Positions 18,041 through 29,380 of a stretch of DNA of 64,000 nt are shown here, in pieces. The translations under genes and the position numbers were made by a program. Positions within the stretch are counted from its first letter, which is position 1. Each line of letters starts with the position of its first letter. The notes beneath the pieces are model-generated. The model saw only the letters and a program-made list of their open reading frames with translations, did not search any database and was not told where the DNA came from. Source of the DNA: Pseudomonas sp. gcc21 (GTDB taxonomy: Bacteria > Pseudomonadota > Gammaproteobacteria > Pseudomonadales > Pseudomonadaceae); NCBI RefSeq assembly GCF_012844345.1, contig NZ_CP051625.1, positions 3,596,001-3,660,000 on the forward strand, written 5' to 3'.

Positions 18041-18330
18041 TCTGGACCGAGCCAGCTCTGCAGGGACTGGATGCCATCGCTGAATACGTCGCTCTGGATA
18101 ATCCTTCCGCGGCGCGCAATTTGGTCGAGGACGTTTTTAAAAGAACCGCGCGATTGGAAGATTTTCCGCAGTCCGGACGCATCCCGCCCGAGCTACCCGA
18201 TTCCGTTTATCGGGAAGTAGTCGCACCACCGTGTCGTATTTTCTACCGGGAAGAGGGAAGAAGTGTGCTCATCCTGTATGTGATGCGGGTCGAACAGGAA
18301 CTTCGCACATATATGCTGGAGCGCAGATAA
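18028..18330 (+). CDS. RelE/ParE family toxin
   Basis: A 100-residue toxin of the RelE/ParE superfamily: I-I-W-T-E-P-A-L-Q-G-L-D-A-I-A-E-Y-V at the N-terminus, F-P-Q-S-G-R near residue 46, and R-E-V-V...C-R-I-F-Y-R toward the C-terminus. The pattern is closer to ParE (gyrase poison) than to RelE (mRNA interferase), but that call is tentative. It is translationally coupled to the antitoxin. Confidence 0.9.
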   Translation: MAQIIWTEPALQGLDAIAEYVALDNPSAARNLVEDVFKRTARLEDFPQSGRIPPELPDSVYREVVAPPCRIFYREEGRSVLILYVMRVEQELRTYMLERR

Positions 18331-18510
18331 CCATGCTCGCGGGATTTTTGACTGGACGCCAGATCATCGGACTTTACCGAAATGGCCTTCAGAAAAACCG
18401 GTGTGATCATCCCCTTGCTCAAGCTGCGGCAGAGAAGCTGCCGTGATTTTCCATTGTTCCTATGGATTACTATCCTCGGTGCATGGGTTATCGCACTTGG
18501 GGAGACGCCA

Positions 18511-18738
18511 ATGGATCGCTATAAAAACCTGAGTGAAGATTCCGGGGTAATTGCCTATGAGCTCTCGCCAGGCGCCATCGTTGTGCAATTCAACAATGGT
18601 TGGAAATACGAGTACACCGACGAGAGCGCTGGAGCTTCCGCCATTGCAACGATGCATCGTCTGGCGCGGGCGGGGAAGGGGCTCAGCGGTTTTATATCCG
18701 TTAATGTCCGGGACGCGTATGTACGCAAGTTTCGGTAG
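18511..18738 (+). CDS. KTSC-like small protein
   Basis: A 75-residue protein whose pattern (S-G-V-I-A-Y-E-L-S-P-G-A-I-V-V-Q-F-N-N-G-W-K-Y-E-Y) resembles the KTSC domain, a short beta domain of unknown role. The start was set at the ATG at 18511, preceded by GGGGAG; the frame is open further upstream but adds an unrelated basic stretch. The match is by eye. Confidence 0.6.
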   Translation: MDRYKNLSEDSGVIAYELSPGAIVVQFNNGWKYEYTDESAGASAIATMHRLARAGKGLSGFISVNVRDAYVRKFR

Positions 18739-18823
18739 CGTGTAGCGCCAATCGGCTCGGGTCGTTCGGGATCTCATCGAGCTGAACCCCTCCTTCCCTA
18801 CTATTTCAACTAAGTACGCGACC

Positions 18824-19468
18824 TCACCCCAACCAACCCAGCATCAACAGCACGCCGATAATCCAGGCGCTGAGGGCGACGGTGCCGGGTTTCCAGAGGC
18901 GATTCCAAGGTCGTTCGTAGCGTCGCCAGCGGTCGCTGTCCACATGAGGCTTGGTGGGTGGAAGGGGCGGGCGCTGCAGTAGACGTTTCAGGCGGAGTGA
19001 TGCCTGCAGCGACGGGCTGGGCAAGCGGGTCAGCGCCGGAGGGATTGTCCAATCCATCTTCATTACTAGCACGGCGATGGCTGCGGCCACGAGTACCGGC
19101 CATAGCGACGCCCAGATGGCGTACAGCGGCAGGCTATCCAGCATCGCCTCGCGCAGGGGCGGCCACAGCCAGGGCAGGGTGACCGGCATCAGGCACAACA
19201 GCGCCCAGGGAATTATTTGACCAGCGGGTGCAGTGGGCAGCGATGCGTTCTGCTGCTGGCTTTCGCGCATCAGCCACAGGGCGCGCAGCACCAGCAGCGT
19301 GGTGCCGACCGAGCCGGCGGTAAGCAGGGGCAGCCAGTCCGCCACGGCGCTGGCATCGACGCCCTCCTTGAGCAGCGCCTTGACCGCCGCGCCGCTGGTC
19401 AACGGCAATCCGGCGAGCGCCAGCGCGGGCACGATCATCAGTAGCCAGTGCACCGGTCTCTCGTTCAC
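18824..19468 (-). CDS. Hypothetical membrane protein
   Basis: A 214-residue protein with about five hydrophobic segments, arranged as four in the first 130 residues, a proline- and arginine-rich cytosolic stretch, and one at the C-terminus. No family recognised. It is divergent from the oxidase gene with a gap of about 130 bp. Confidence 0.65.
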   Translation of the reverse strand: MNERPVHWLLMIVPALALAGLPLTSGAAVKALLKEGVDASAVADWLPLLTAGSVGTTLLVLRALWLMRESQQQNASLPTAPAGQIIPWALLCLMPVTLPWLWPPLREAMLDSLPLYAIWASLWPVLVAAAIAVLVMKMDWTIPPALTRLPSPSLQASLRLKRLLQRPPLPPTKPHVDSDRWRRYERPWNRLWKPGTVALSAWIIGVLLMLGWLG

Positions 19469-19599
19469 GCATTAGTCACCGTTTTTTTCACAAAGTGGCA
19501 GGCGCAGGTATTCGATAGCCAGTGATTGATGAAGGCTTGCTAGACTCTATGGCAGGTAGTCCCGTTGATCGGGTTCCCCTGCACGGCGGAGAGAGGCTT

Positions 19600-20844
19600 A
19601 TGTCACGCAATATCATCGTTCTTGGCGCCGGCATGGTTGGCGTTTCCGTAGCTTGGCATCTGGTGCGTCGGGGTCATAGCGTGACGCTGGTGGACCGCCG
19701 CGAGCCGGGCCGTGAAACATCCTTCGGCAATGCCGGCATCATTCAGCGCGAGGCAGTGCGACCCTATGCGTTCCCGCGTGATTTGAGCACGCTGCTGCGG
19801 GTGTTGCCCAATCATGAGGTGGATATCCGTTATCGACCGTTCGGCATGCTGAATGCAGCCGGACCCCTGTTTCAGTACTGGATCAACTCGGGTGGCGAAC
19901 GGTACGAGCGGATCATCAACGAATGGGCGTCGCTGATCATGCGGTGTCAGGACGCCCACGAACCGATGATCGAGGCTGCACAAGCCGGGGACCTCGTGCG
20001 CAAGGGTGGCTGGCTTGAGCTTTACCGCACGCGTAAAGCGCTGGATGAGCGAGTTGAAAAAGCCCGGATGGATCAGGGGCGCTTCGGTGTGGAGTTTGAC
20101 GTGCTGGATGCCGCCGCGCTGTATGCCATGGAGCCGCATCTGGGCGAAGGATTGGTGGGCGCCATCCACTGGACCCAGCCCTGGATGGTCTCGGATCCGG
20201 GCGGGCTGGTGCAGGCCTATGCTCGCAATTTTGAGCAGCAGGGCGGCCGTCTGTTACAGGCCAGTGTCGAGGAGATCCGACAGGAGGGCGCGGGTCGGCG
20301 CGTCGTGACCAGTGAAGAAACGCTCGATGCAGAGCAGGTTGTGATCGCCATGGGGCCCTGGTCGGGCAAGGTGCTCTCGGATATCGGTATTCATGTGCCG
20401 CTGTTCGTTAAACGCGGTTACCACATGCACTACTCCACCGAACAAGGCGCCAGCCTGAACCACTGGGTGATGGATGCGGAGAAGGGCTTTCTGTTGGAAC
20501 CCATGCGCGCGGGGATTCGCCTGACCACCGGCGCTGAACTGGCGGATCTGGATTCGCCTCCGCAGTACCGGCAGCTGGCTGCCGCAGAGCGTGCCGCTCG
20601 GGAGCTGTTCCCGCTCGGCAAACGACGCGACGCCGAACCCTGGAAGGGCGCACGCCCCTGCATGCCGGATATGAAGCCGGTAATCGGCCCGGCACCGGAC
20701 AAACCCGGGCTATGGCTGGCCTTCGGGCACGGTCATCAGGGCTTTACCCTGGGCCCTGCGACCGGAGAGTTGCTGGCAAAGATGATGGATGGTGAGCAGA
20801 CGCCGATCGATATGGCACCGTTTCGTGCGGATCGGTTAGAGTGA
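19600..20844 (+). CDS. FAD-dependent D-amino acid dehydrogenase-like oxidoreductase
   Basis: A 414-residue DAO-superfamily flavoprotein: G-A-G-M-V-G at 9-14 and R-E-T-S-F-G-N-A-G-I-I near residue 39 for FAD. The C-terminal block P-C-M-P-D-M-K-P-V-I-G...G-H-G-H-Q-G-F-T-L-G-P closes the FAD site. DadA, which deaminates D-amino acids to feed the respiratory chain, is the nearest named relative, but no dadX racemase is adjacent. The ATG at 19600 is preceded by GGAGAGAGG and starts just before the glycine motif. Confidence 0.85.
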   Translation: MSRNIIVLGAGMVGVSVAWHLVRRGHSVTLVDRREPGRETSFGNAGIIQREAVRPYAFPRDLSTLLRVLPNHEVDIRYRPFGMLNAAGPLFQYWINSGGERYERIINEWASLIMRCQDAHEPMIEAAQAGDLVRKGGWLELYRTRKALDERVEKARMDQGRFGVEFDVLDAAALYAMEPHLGEGLVGAIHWTQPWMVSDPGGLVQAYARNFEQQGGRLLQASVEEIRQEGAGRRVVTSEETLDAEQVVIAMGPWSGKVLSDIGIHVPLFVKRGYHMHYSTEQGASLNHWVMDAEKGFLLEPMRAGIRLTTGAELADLDSPPQYRQLAAAERAARELFPLGKRRDAEPWKGARPCMPDMKPVIGPAPDKPGLWLAFGHGHQGFTLGPATGELLAKMMDGEQTPIDMAPFRADRLE

Positions 20845-21160
20845 GCGGAACCTGGCTAGTTAATGGGCTGGGCGTGGAGTACGAGTCGCACCCGGTTGAC
20901 CTGATGAGAGTGAGCACCAACAGCCGGACTTTCTAGCGCTGCCGACTAGCGCTGAGGCGTTTGCGGTTCTCTGAGGTGCGTGGACGGACGTCGTAAAGCT
21001 GGCCGGTGATGCCGGATACGTATGATCTATCGGTTGCTCGAGGTACGATCAATCCTGAAGGTCTCATCCGCAAACTTCGAGGCTGCTTGATCTCGACTCA
21101 AGGCTCGTCCAGCCTTGGATACCTCATTTTTTTGACTACCCGTCCCAACGGGAATATTCC
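20845..21160. other. Gene-free gap of 316 bp
   Basis: No convincing gene. It holds a direct repeat CTAGCGCTG at about 20934 and 20948. A hairpin CAAGGCT-CGTCC-AGCCTTG at 21099-21117 has a T run starting 8 bases later (21126), too far away for a standard terminator. Confidence 0.5.
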
Positions 21161-21462
21161 ATGGCAGCCTATGTAATCACCTACCTCGACGTCACAGATC
21201 CAGAGGCCTTTGCTGAGTATAGGCAGCGGCGTTTCCAACCATCGAGCCCTTTGGCGGGCGGCCGTTGGTTTCGGGGAACAACCTGGAAGTCATGGAGGGA
21301 ATGATCCAGCCGCAATCGGTCGTCATTGTCGAGTTTGATTCCATCGAGCAGGCGAAGAAGTGGTACGCATCGCCGGAGTACGCTGCGACGATTCCCCTGC
21401 GTCAGCGCGCCGCAAGCGCGAACATGATCATCGTGGAAGGGCTGCCGCCTAAGTTCGGCTAG
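21161..21462 (+). pseudogene. DUF1330 family protein, frameshifted
   Basis: From the ATG at 21161 the frame reads M-A-A-Y-V-I-T-Y-L-D-V-T-D-P-E-A-F-A-E-Y-R-Q, the normal DUF1330 start. At about 21224-21231 the family pattern jumps one frame and continues F-P-T-I-E-P-F-G-G-R-P-L-V to the stop at 21462, including W-Y-A-S-P-E-Y and P-L-R-Q-R-A. One extra G near 21226 restores a protein of about 100 residues. Either a real mutation or a base-calling error. The family is a dimeric ferredoxin-like fold of unknown role. Confidence 0.75.
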
Positions 21463-21485
21463 GCGGCGCGGCAGGAACTCGAAGC

Positions 21486-21854
21486 TTAGCTGCGGACGAT
21501 ATGCCCACGGTAGATCCGCACTGACGCAGTGGAGTGTTGATCATCCGCAGTCAGCCTGGTGTGTTCCGGGCGGTCCATCGGAGGTGTGTTGAGCCGTTCG
21601 CGCATGCTCGCAATCAGGCTTTTTGGAGCGGGGGATACCGCATCGGCGCAGGGCTGACGCGCCACCATCTCCGCCAGTTGCAAGCCAAGCTCGCGCACAT
21701 CCTGTTCTTTGCAGGCCACACTGAAATCGATCAGCTGCTCAACGGCATCGTGCTCAGCGAGATGGACTGTCATGCCCGTGGTCTGCTTGAGGCGTCTGCG
21801 TAAGGTGATCATGCAGCCCAGAGTAGCCCTGTCGAATTGTGCTTCGGCTATCAT
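21486..21854 (-). CDS. Hypothetical protein
   Basis: A 122-residue soluble protein I do not recognise. Its middle is helical (A-V-E-Q-L-I-D-F-S-V-A-C-K-E-Q-D-V-R-E-L-G-L-Q-L-A-E-M-V-A-R) and the last 30 residues are polar. The ATG at 21854 was chosen because AAGGA precedes it; the frame is open for 14 more codons upstream. Confidence 0.5.
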   Translation of the reverse strand: MIAEAQFDRATLGCMITLRRRLKQTTGMTVHLAEHDAVEQLIDFSVACKEQDVRELGLQLAEMVARQPCADAVSPAPKSLIASMRERLNTPPMDRPEHTRLTADDQHSTASVRIYRGHIVRS

Positions 21855-22101
21855 CAATCCTTGTCTCCGCTGATTCGTCCTGGAAGGGCAAGGCACGCAA
21901 TGAGTGTCTGTTCTTAACGTGACCTGCCGACGAACGGTAAAGCAGATTCTGTACCAGTATCAGCAACCCCCGCATCATGCGGGATGCAGGCGCACCGGGA
22001 ACTCTTTCTGGCGCTATTGACGCAGGCTCCGTGCGTTGATCTGGCGCGTCAGCGCCCTGCGCTGGGGCGCGTGGGGACGGATGGCGGACACGTCATGTCC
22101 G

Positions 22102-22617
22102 TTACTTCAGTTGCTCGCGTACTATTTCTTCAACCTTGCCACGGAGCCGATTGCGCAGTTCAGCTTCGATGGTGGGAATCATGTCGTCGATGACGTCCTG
22201 CAGGACCAGCTGCACTTCCGAGCGAATGCGCTCTTCCAGTCGATATTCCTTTGCCCCCGTAGCTACACTTTCGACCACTTCAGGCGTGTCGGCCGCTTCG
22301 GTTTGAGGCATGAAATCGGACATCAGCTTGTCGAGATGTACGCGCTCCTGGGCCAGCCGGGCAAGCGAGTCGTAGGGCAGGAAGGGATTGGCTGATTGCT
22401 CAGCGGCGATGGGGGTCAGTTCGAAGGGGGGCGAGACCGCTAGGGTGGGCGCCTCGGTGCTCTCAGATTCGATGAATACATCCTGCAATAGCGGTATGTC
22501 GAGTTCCGACAGGTCCAACCCCTCCTCGGAATGCACGTCCGGGTGTTCATCCAGCAGCGTGCGGATGGACTCTAGGTCCTGCAGCAGGCGTGAGGGTTCG
22601 TCGGAATCGTGCGTCAT
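22102..22617 (-). CDS. Conserved hypothetical protein downstream of holC
   Basis: A 171-residue acidic protein with a disordered-looking N-terminal two-thirds. A helical C-terminus (E-E-R-I-R-S-E-V-Q-L-V-L-Q-D-V-I-D-D-M-I-P-T-I-E-A-E-L-R) could form a coiled coil. It is read directly after holC (an alternative GTG start at 22623 would overlap the holC stop). In Pseudomonas a protein of this type normally sits between holC and valS, so a link with DNA polymerase III or simple operon linkage is possible. Confidence 0.75.
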   Translation of the reverse strand: MTHDSDEPSRLLQDLESIRTLLDEHPDVHSEEGLDLSELDIPLLQDVFIESESTEAPTLAVSPPFELTPIAAEQSANPFLPYDSLARLAQERVHLDKLMSDFMPQTEAADTPEVVESVATGAKEYRLEERIRSEVQLVLQDVIDDMIPTIEAELRNRLRGKVEEIVREQLK

Positions 22618-22619
22618 GA

Positions 22620-23051
22620 TCACTGCGCCATGCGAATTGGATGGGAGTTCAGAGGATAGCCCCGTTCGCGGTAGAAACGAAAGCGGTCCCGGGCGGGAAC
22701 GCGAACCGAATCATCCTCGACGATGATCTCTGCGAGACGGCTGAAACGGCTGAAGAACGGCGGGGTGGCGTCCGTCACATTGATCAGGAGATCGTGATGG
22801 GGCGACGGATCCTCGCTGTAGCCACAGACTACCGGTTCGTCCGGATAGTCGCTGTGCAAGCCATGGGGCACGAAGCTGTCGGCGCGAAACGACCATAGCA
22901 ACGCATCCAGCTCGCCCGCTTGCTCTTCGCTGGCGCAGTGCAGGTACACCTTGTGGCCCTTGCCCCACGCCTTGTGGGCCAGCCGGCAGGCGTACTCCAG
23001 TCGCGCGCTGGGCTGATCGCTGGAGAGAAGATAAAAATCGATTCGGGTCAT
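22620..23051 (-). CDS. holC: DNA polymerase III subunit chi
   Basis: A 143-residue protein beginning T-R-I-D-F-Y-L-L, with C-R-L-A-H-K-A-W-G-K-G-H-K-V-Y-L near residue 22 and L-L-W-S-F-R-A-D-S-F-V-P-H near residue 53, the chi-subunit pattern. Chi bridges the clamp loader and single-strand-binding protein at the replication fork. The start at 23051 fits the family N-terminus. It follows pepA on the same strand, the usual order in Pseudomonas. Confidence 0.93.
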   Translation of the reverse strand: MTRIDFYLLSSDQPSARLEYACRLAHKAWGKGHKVYLHCASEEQAGELDALLWSFRADSFVPHGLHSDYPDEPVVCGYSEDPSPHHDLLINVTDATPPFFSRFSRLAEIIVEDDSVRVPARDRFRFYRERGYPLNSHPIRMAQ

Positions 23052-23142
23052 GATCCTCGCCAACAGATACTCGAAAAGGTGGGGCAAACGGGAACCGGTC
23101 AGGCGTGCCTGGTAATCGCCTTTCCGCTTCCCGCCCCCGGTC

Positions 23143-25883
<2,741 letters not shown>

Positions 25884-25897
<14 letters not shown>

Positions 25898-26945
25898 TCG
25901 CTATATCGGCAACTCGGTGCTGTCGAGTGTGCTGCTGGTGTCGCTGATTGTGCTCGGCCTGGATCTGCTGTTCGCTTATATCGGTGAGCTGGAGGACCTT
26001 GAGGGCGGTTACGGCGCCGTACAAGCGCTGGGCTACGTTGTGTTGACTTTGCCGCGCCGGCTGTATGACCTGCTCCCTGTTGCGGTACTGGTTGGTTGTC
26101 TGGTCGGGCTGGGTACGCTGGCGAGCAATTCCGAGCTGACTGTCATGCGCGCTGCAGGGGTTTCCGTTGCGCGCATCATCGGTGCGGTAATGAAGCCTCT
26201 GGTGGTGGTGATGCTGGGCGGTGTGCTGCTGGGCGAGTATGTGGCGCCGTATACCGAAGGCCTGGCGGAGAGCCGGCGCGCCATCGCCGTCGGCAGCGGT
26301 GAGGCGATCAAGTCCAAGGGCTTGTGGCACCGGGAAGGCAACGATTTCATCCATATCAACGCGGTTCAGCCCGACGGACAGATGTATGGAATTACCCGTT
26401 ACCGCTTCAATGATGAACGCCAGTTACAGGAATCCAGCTTTGCCGCCCGCGCGACAGTTCAAGAGGATGACTGGCTGCTTGAGGACGTACGGCTGACCCG
26501 TTTCCTTGAAACAGGGCTGAGCGAGGTGGATACGCTGGAGCAGCAACGCTGGGATGTCGGGCTGTCCCATGAACTTCTGCGGGTGGTGCTGCTCGATCCG
26601 GATGTATTGCCCATCAGTGGCCTGTGGCGCTATCAGCAATATCTTGGTGAGCAGGAGCTCGATAGCAATGCCTACTGGCTGTCGTTCTGGAAGAAGGTTT
26701 TCCAGCCGGTCACGACTGCAGCCCTGGTGTTTGTCGCGATATCCTTCATCTTCGGACCCCTGCGTTCGGTCACGCTGGGCCAGCGCGTGTTTACCGGCGT
26801 ACTGGTGGGTTTCAGCTTTCGGATTGTTCAGGATTTGCTCGGACCCTCCAGCCTCGTTTTCGGATTTTCGCCGTTGATCGCCGTGTTATTGCCGATTCTG
26901 GTGTTGATCCTGATGGGCGTGGTTCTGATTCGCCGGGCTGGGTGA
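25884..26945 (+). CDS. lptG: LPS export permease LptG
   Basis: A 353-residue partner of LptF with the same 3+3 helix layout and periplasmic jellyroll domain. It starts R-R-L-D-R-Y-I-G, with L-P-R-R-L-Y-D-L-L-P-V-A-V-L-V-G near residue 55, the coupling-helix region. The ATG at 25884 follows AAGGAGG and lies inside the end of lptF, so the two are made together. Confidence 0.96.
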
Positions 26946-27312
26946 GTCTGGCGGGTTCTGCATGGCTGGAGAGGCTGCTATCGCGCCGGGTCGGCCCTCC
27001 CACAAAAACCATCTTCAACGGTGAATTTCTGTAGGAGGGGGCTCGGGAAGCCAAGCGTCACCGCGATCTGTCTGCCAGGCCAGCCAATACGATAGCTGTC
27101 TCGGCGCCAATCAGGTTTCTGCAGCCACAATCGCGACCCCACCCGCAAAAAAACTCATTTGATATCAATATGATATAAATGGGAGCAGTTATCATTTACC
27201 CAATCGGGTGAGATAAACCGCCTCTGTTATCCGCTACTTTCTGCCCCGCGATGAGCGCTGTTGTTGGTCCCGCCATTGAGCTCAACTCATGAAACCCAAC
27301 TCAGAGGCGATA
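26946..27312. other. Gene-free gap with a REP-like inverted pair and AT-rich repeat
   Basis: No gene seen in 367 bp. At about 26985-27050, GGCCCTCCCACA faces TGTAGGAGGGGGCTC, an imperfect inverted pair resembling the TGTAGGAG-type REP elements of Pseudomonas. At 27160-27181 TGATAT occurs twice, 11 bp apart, in an AT-rich tract that could be a promoter or regulator site for the hydrolase gene. Confidence 0.5.
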
Positions 27313-28194
27313 ATGAATTCACCCCTATTGAAACTCAGCACCCTGACACTCGGCCTCGTATTTGCCGCTGGCGCTTATGCCTTCAACCCGGGCAATCCCG
27401 GAGGCCCGAGCAACCCAGGCGGCGATCAACCCGTCGAATCCGGCTTCCCATCCGTCGGGAATTTTGAGGCTTCCGGCTCGTTTGCTACCACCAATGCATC
27501 TGAAGGCCCTTCCTGCACGATCTACCGTCCACGTACGCTGGGCGAAAATGACCTGAAACACCCGATCATCCTCTGGGGCAACGGCACAGGGACCTCGCCG
27601 AGTGGTTATTCTGCGCTGCTTAACCACTGGGCCAGCCATGGTTTCGTGGTCGCTGCCGCTAATACCACCAACGCTGGCTCCGGCGCGGAAATGCTCGCCT
27701 GCCTGGACTACCTGGCCGAACAGAATGGCCGCGGCTCCGGCACTTATGCCGGTAAGCTGAATCTGGACGCTGTTGGTTCCTCCGGTCACTCGCAGGGCGG
27801 TGGCGGCTCGATCATGGCCGGTCAGGACAGCCGCATTACTGCGACCGCGCCGTTCCAGCCATACACTTTGGGGCTGGGTCACCGTCGGGCTTCACAATCG
27901 AATCAGAATGGCCCCATGTTCCTGATGACTGGCAGCGCCGACACCCTGGCCAGCTCCGAGGCGAATGGCCGCCCGGTCTTCAATAATGCCAATGTGCCGG
28001 TGTTCTGGGGCGAGTTGCAGGGGGCCAGCCACTTTGTTCCGGCCTTCAACGGCGGCGGCTACCGCGGCCCATCCACAGCCTGGTATCGCTATCACCTGAT
28101 GGGTGACCAGAACGCTGAAAGCACTTTCTATGGTGCCGATTGCAAGCTGTGCACCAGCAGCGAGTGGAAGGTTCAGAAAAAGGGCATCCAGTAA
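27313..28194 (+). CDS. Secreted alpha/beta hydrolase, polyesterase/cutinase-like
   Basis: A 293-residue exported enzyme with a Sec signal peptide cleaved after A-Y-A23. A glycine/proline-rich linker (about 26-45) precedes an alpha/beta hydrolase domain with elbow G-H-S160-Q-G-G and probable triad S160, D210 and H240. It shares the compact lid-less layout of the cutinase/PET-hydrolase-like group and has four cysteines in the mature part (C68, C130, C277, C280), the last two as C-x-x-C. ATG at 27313 has AGAGG upstream; an ATG eight codons earlier is possible. It likely cleaves extracellular esters or polyesters; the substrate is unproven. Confidence 0.8.
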   Translation: MNSPLLKLSTLTLGLVFAAGAYAFNPGNPGGPSNPGGDQPVESGFPSVGNFEASGSFATTNASEGPSCTIYRPRTLGENDLKHPIILWGNGTGTSPSGYSALLNHWASHGFVVAAANTTNAGSGAEMLACLDYLAEQNGRGSGTYAGKLNLDAVGSSGHSQGGGGSIMAGQDSRITATAPFQPYTLGLGHRRASQSNQNGPMFLMTGSADTLASSEANGRPVFNNANVPVFWGELQGASHFVPAFNGGGYRGPSTAWYRYHLMGDQNAESTFYGADCKLCTSSEWKVQKKGIQ

Positions 28195-28216
28195 TCTGAA
28201 CGGTCACGCGTGATGA

Positions 28217-28252
28217 AAGGGGCTGGCCCGTAGAGGTTCAGCCCTTTTTTTG
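28217..28252 (+). terminator. Rho-independent terminator of the secreted hydrolase gene
   Basis: An AAGGGGCTG arm pairs with CAGCCCTT (one bulged G) across about 13 bases, followed by seven Ts, starting about 22 bp after the stop codon. Confidence 0.8.
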
Positions 28253-28363
28253 TCTGAGTCCATTGCTCCACCTGAGTTAGTAAAGCAGGTTTTTTATACC
28301 CGGCGGATGGGTTGGTTGACCCAGATGCTATCGGGTTGATAGAACCATGCTGACTTTAATGCA

Positions 28364-28377
28364 TTGATTAATATCAA
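28364..28377. promoter_or_regulatory. Perfect ANR/FNR-type box
   Basis: TTGAT-TAAT-ATCAA matches the FNR/ANR consensus TTGAT-N4-ATCAA at every fixed base. It is centred about 67 bp before the ATG of the glycine-zipper gene, a distance suited to activation under low oxygen. Confidence 0.7.
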
Positions 28378-28437
28378 ATTAACTGATTGGCACGCTTCAT
28401 GACTGTTGACTCGGTACATCCATTTCGAGGAAGTCTC

Positions 28438-28794
28438 ATGAAGAAATCAATTTCATCGGTCGCTGCTGCGGTGTTGCTGTCAAGTACTCTGGTTCAGGCA
28501 GACCAAGTGGTAGAAACCAGGGCCGACCGCATGGTGGGTGGCGGATTTGGCGGCTTGACCGGGTTTATGGTCGGCGGCGCGGTGGGCGGTCCGATAGGGG
28601 CGCTGGTAGGCGGCGGTCTCGGCTATTTTGGTGGCGCGCAAGCTCAGCAAGCAGCGGGGCTCGATCAGACGCTATATGTGATCCGGGCCGAAGATGGCAG
28701 CTTGACGCGGCTGCGAACCGCCAGTGCAGATCACTTTGCCGTCGGTGAGACGGTAGTTCGCAATGGTGCCAATCTGAGTGCAATGAATCCTTGA
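28438..28794 (+). CDS. Glycine-zipper outer-membrane protein, SlyB-like
   Basis: A 118-residue exported protein with a Sec signal peptide ending near V-Q-A21. It then has a glycine-zipper region (G-G-G-F-G-G-L-T-G-F-M-V-G-G-A-V-G-G-P-I-G-A-L-V-G-G) and a small C-terminal domain. Glycine-zipper 2TM proteins insert into membranes and support envelope stability. There is no lipobox cysteine, unlike true SlyB. GAGGAA precedes the ATG. The ANR box upstream suggests oxygen control. Confidence 0.8.
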   Translation: MKKSISSVAAAVLLSSTLVQADQVVETRADRMVGGGFGGLTGFMVGGAVGGPIGALVGGGLGYFGGAQAQQAAGLDQTLYVIRAEDGSLTRLRTASADHFAVGETVVRNGANLSAMNP

Positions 28795-28913
28795 GTCTGA
28801 CGCGCTCGTGTCCGCCCGCCGGAGCGGTGGCCCGCTAATTGCTGCTCAGTCTATGCCCTTCAGTCGTTGCAGGCTGACCGGGGCGAACCAGACGGCTAAC
28901 TGAGGAGCGCAAT

Positions 28914-29363
28914 ATGATTTCGAGTCGGGAAGAAGTGACCGCCATGATCCTTTCCAGCAAGGTGCGCAAAGGCCTGCGCTGGCGCGACGCAGCGGAAATG
29001 CTGGGGCTGTCCAAGGAGTTCGTAACGGCGGGCTGTCTTGGCCAGATGACCTTCGACAAGACTCAGGCGGAGGCGCTGGGGTCGTTGTTCGAGCTAAGCG
29101 ATGAGGCGGTCGCCTGGCTACAGATCGTGCCCTATAAAGGTTCACTTCCTACCGCAGTGCCCTCCGATCCGCTCATCTATCGCTGGTACGAGCTCGTTAA
29201 TGTGTACGGTACGACGATCAAGGAGCTTATACATGAGGAGTTCGGCGACGGCATCATGAGCGCGATTGATTTCTCCATGGACATACAACGTCAGCCTGAT
29301 CCCAAAGGCGATCGGGTAAACGTGGTGATGTCTGGCAAGTTTCTGCCTTACAAGAGCTATTAG
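28914..29363 (+). CDS. cynS: Cyanate hydratase (cyanase)
   Basis: A 149-residue cyanase: N-terminal helical domain, then the catalytic C-terminal part with R90, E93 and S116 in P-L-I-Y-R-W-Y-E-L-V-N-V-Y-G and G-I-M-S-A-I-D-F. It converts cyanate and bicarbonate to ammonia and carbon dioxide, giving detoxification and nitrogen supply; the active unit is a decamer. No cynT carbonic anhydrase or cynR regulator is beside it, so it is a stand-alone gene here. Confidence 0.96.
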   Translation: MISSREEVTAMILSSKVRKGLRWRDAAEMLGLSKEFVTAGCLGQMTFDKTQAEALGSLFELSDEAVAWLQIVPYKGSLPTAVPSDPLIYRWYELVNVYGTTIKELIHEEFGDGIMSAIDFSMDIQRQPDPKGDRVNVVMSGKFLPYKSY

Positions 29364-29380
29364 GTTGTGTTGACGGCTGC

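Noticed and set aside
21099..21132. Hairpin followed by a T run before the DUF1330 gene
   Set aside because: The T run starts 8 bases after the stem, too far for a normal intrinsic terminator, and the nearest upstream gene ends 255 bp earlier.
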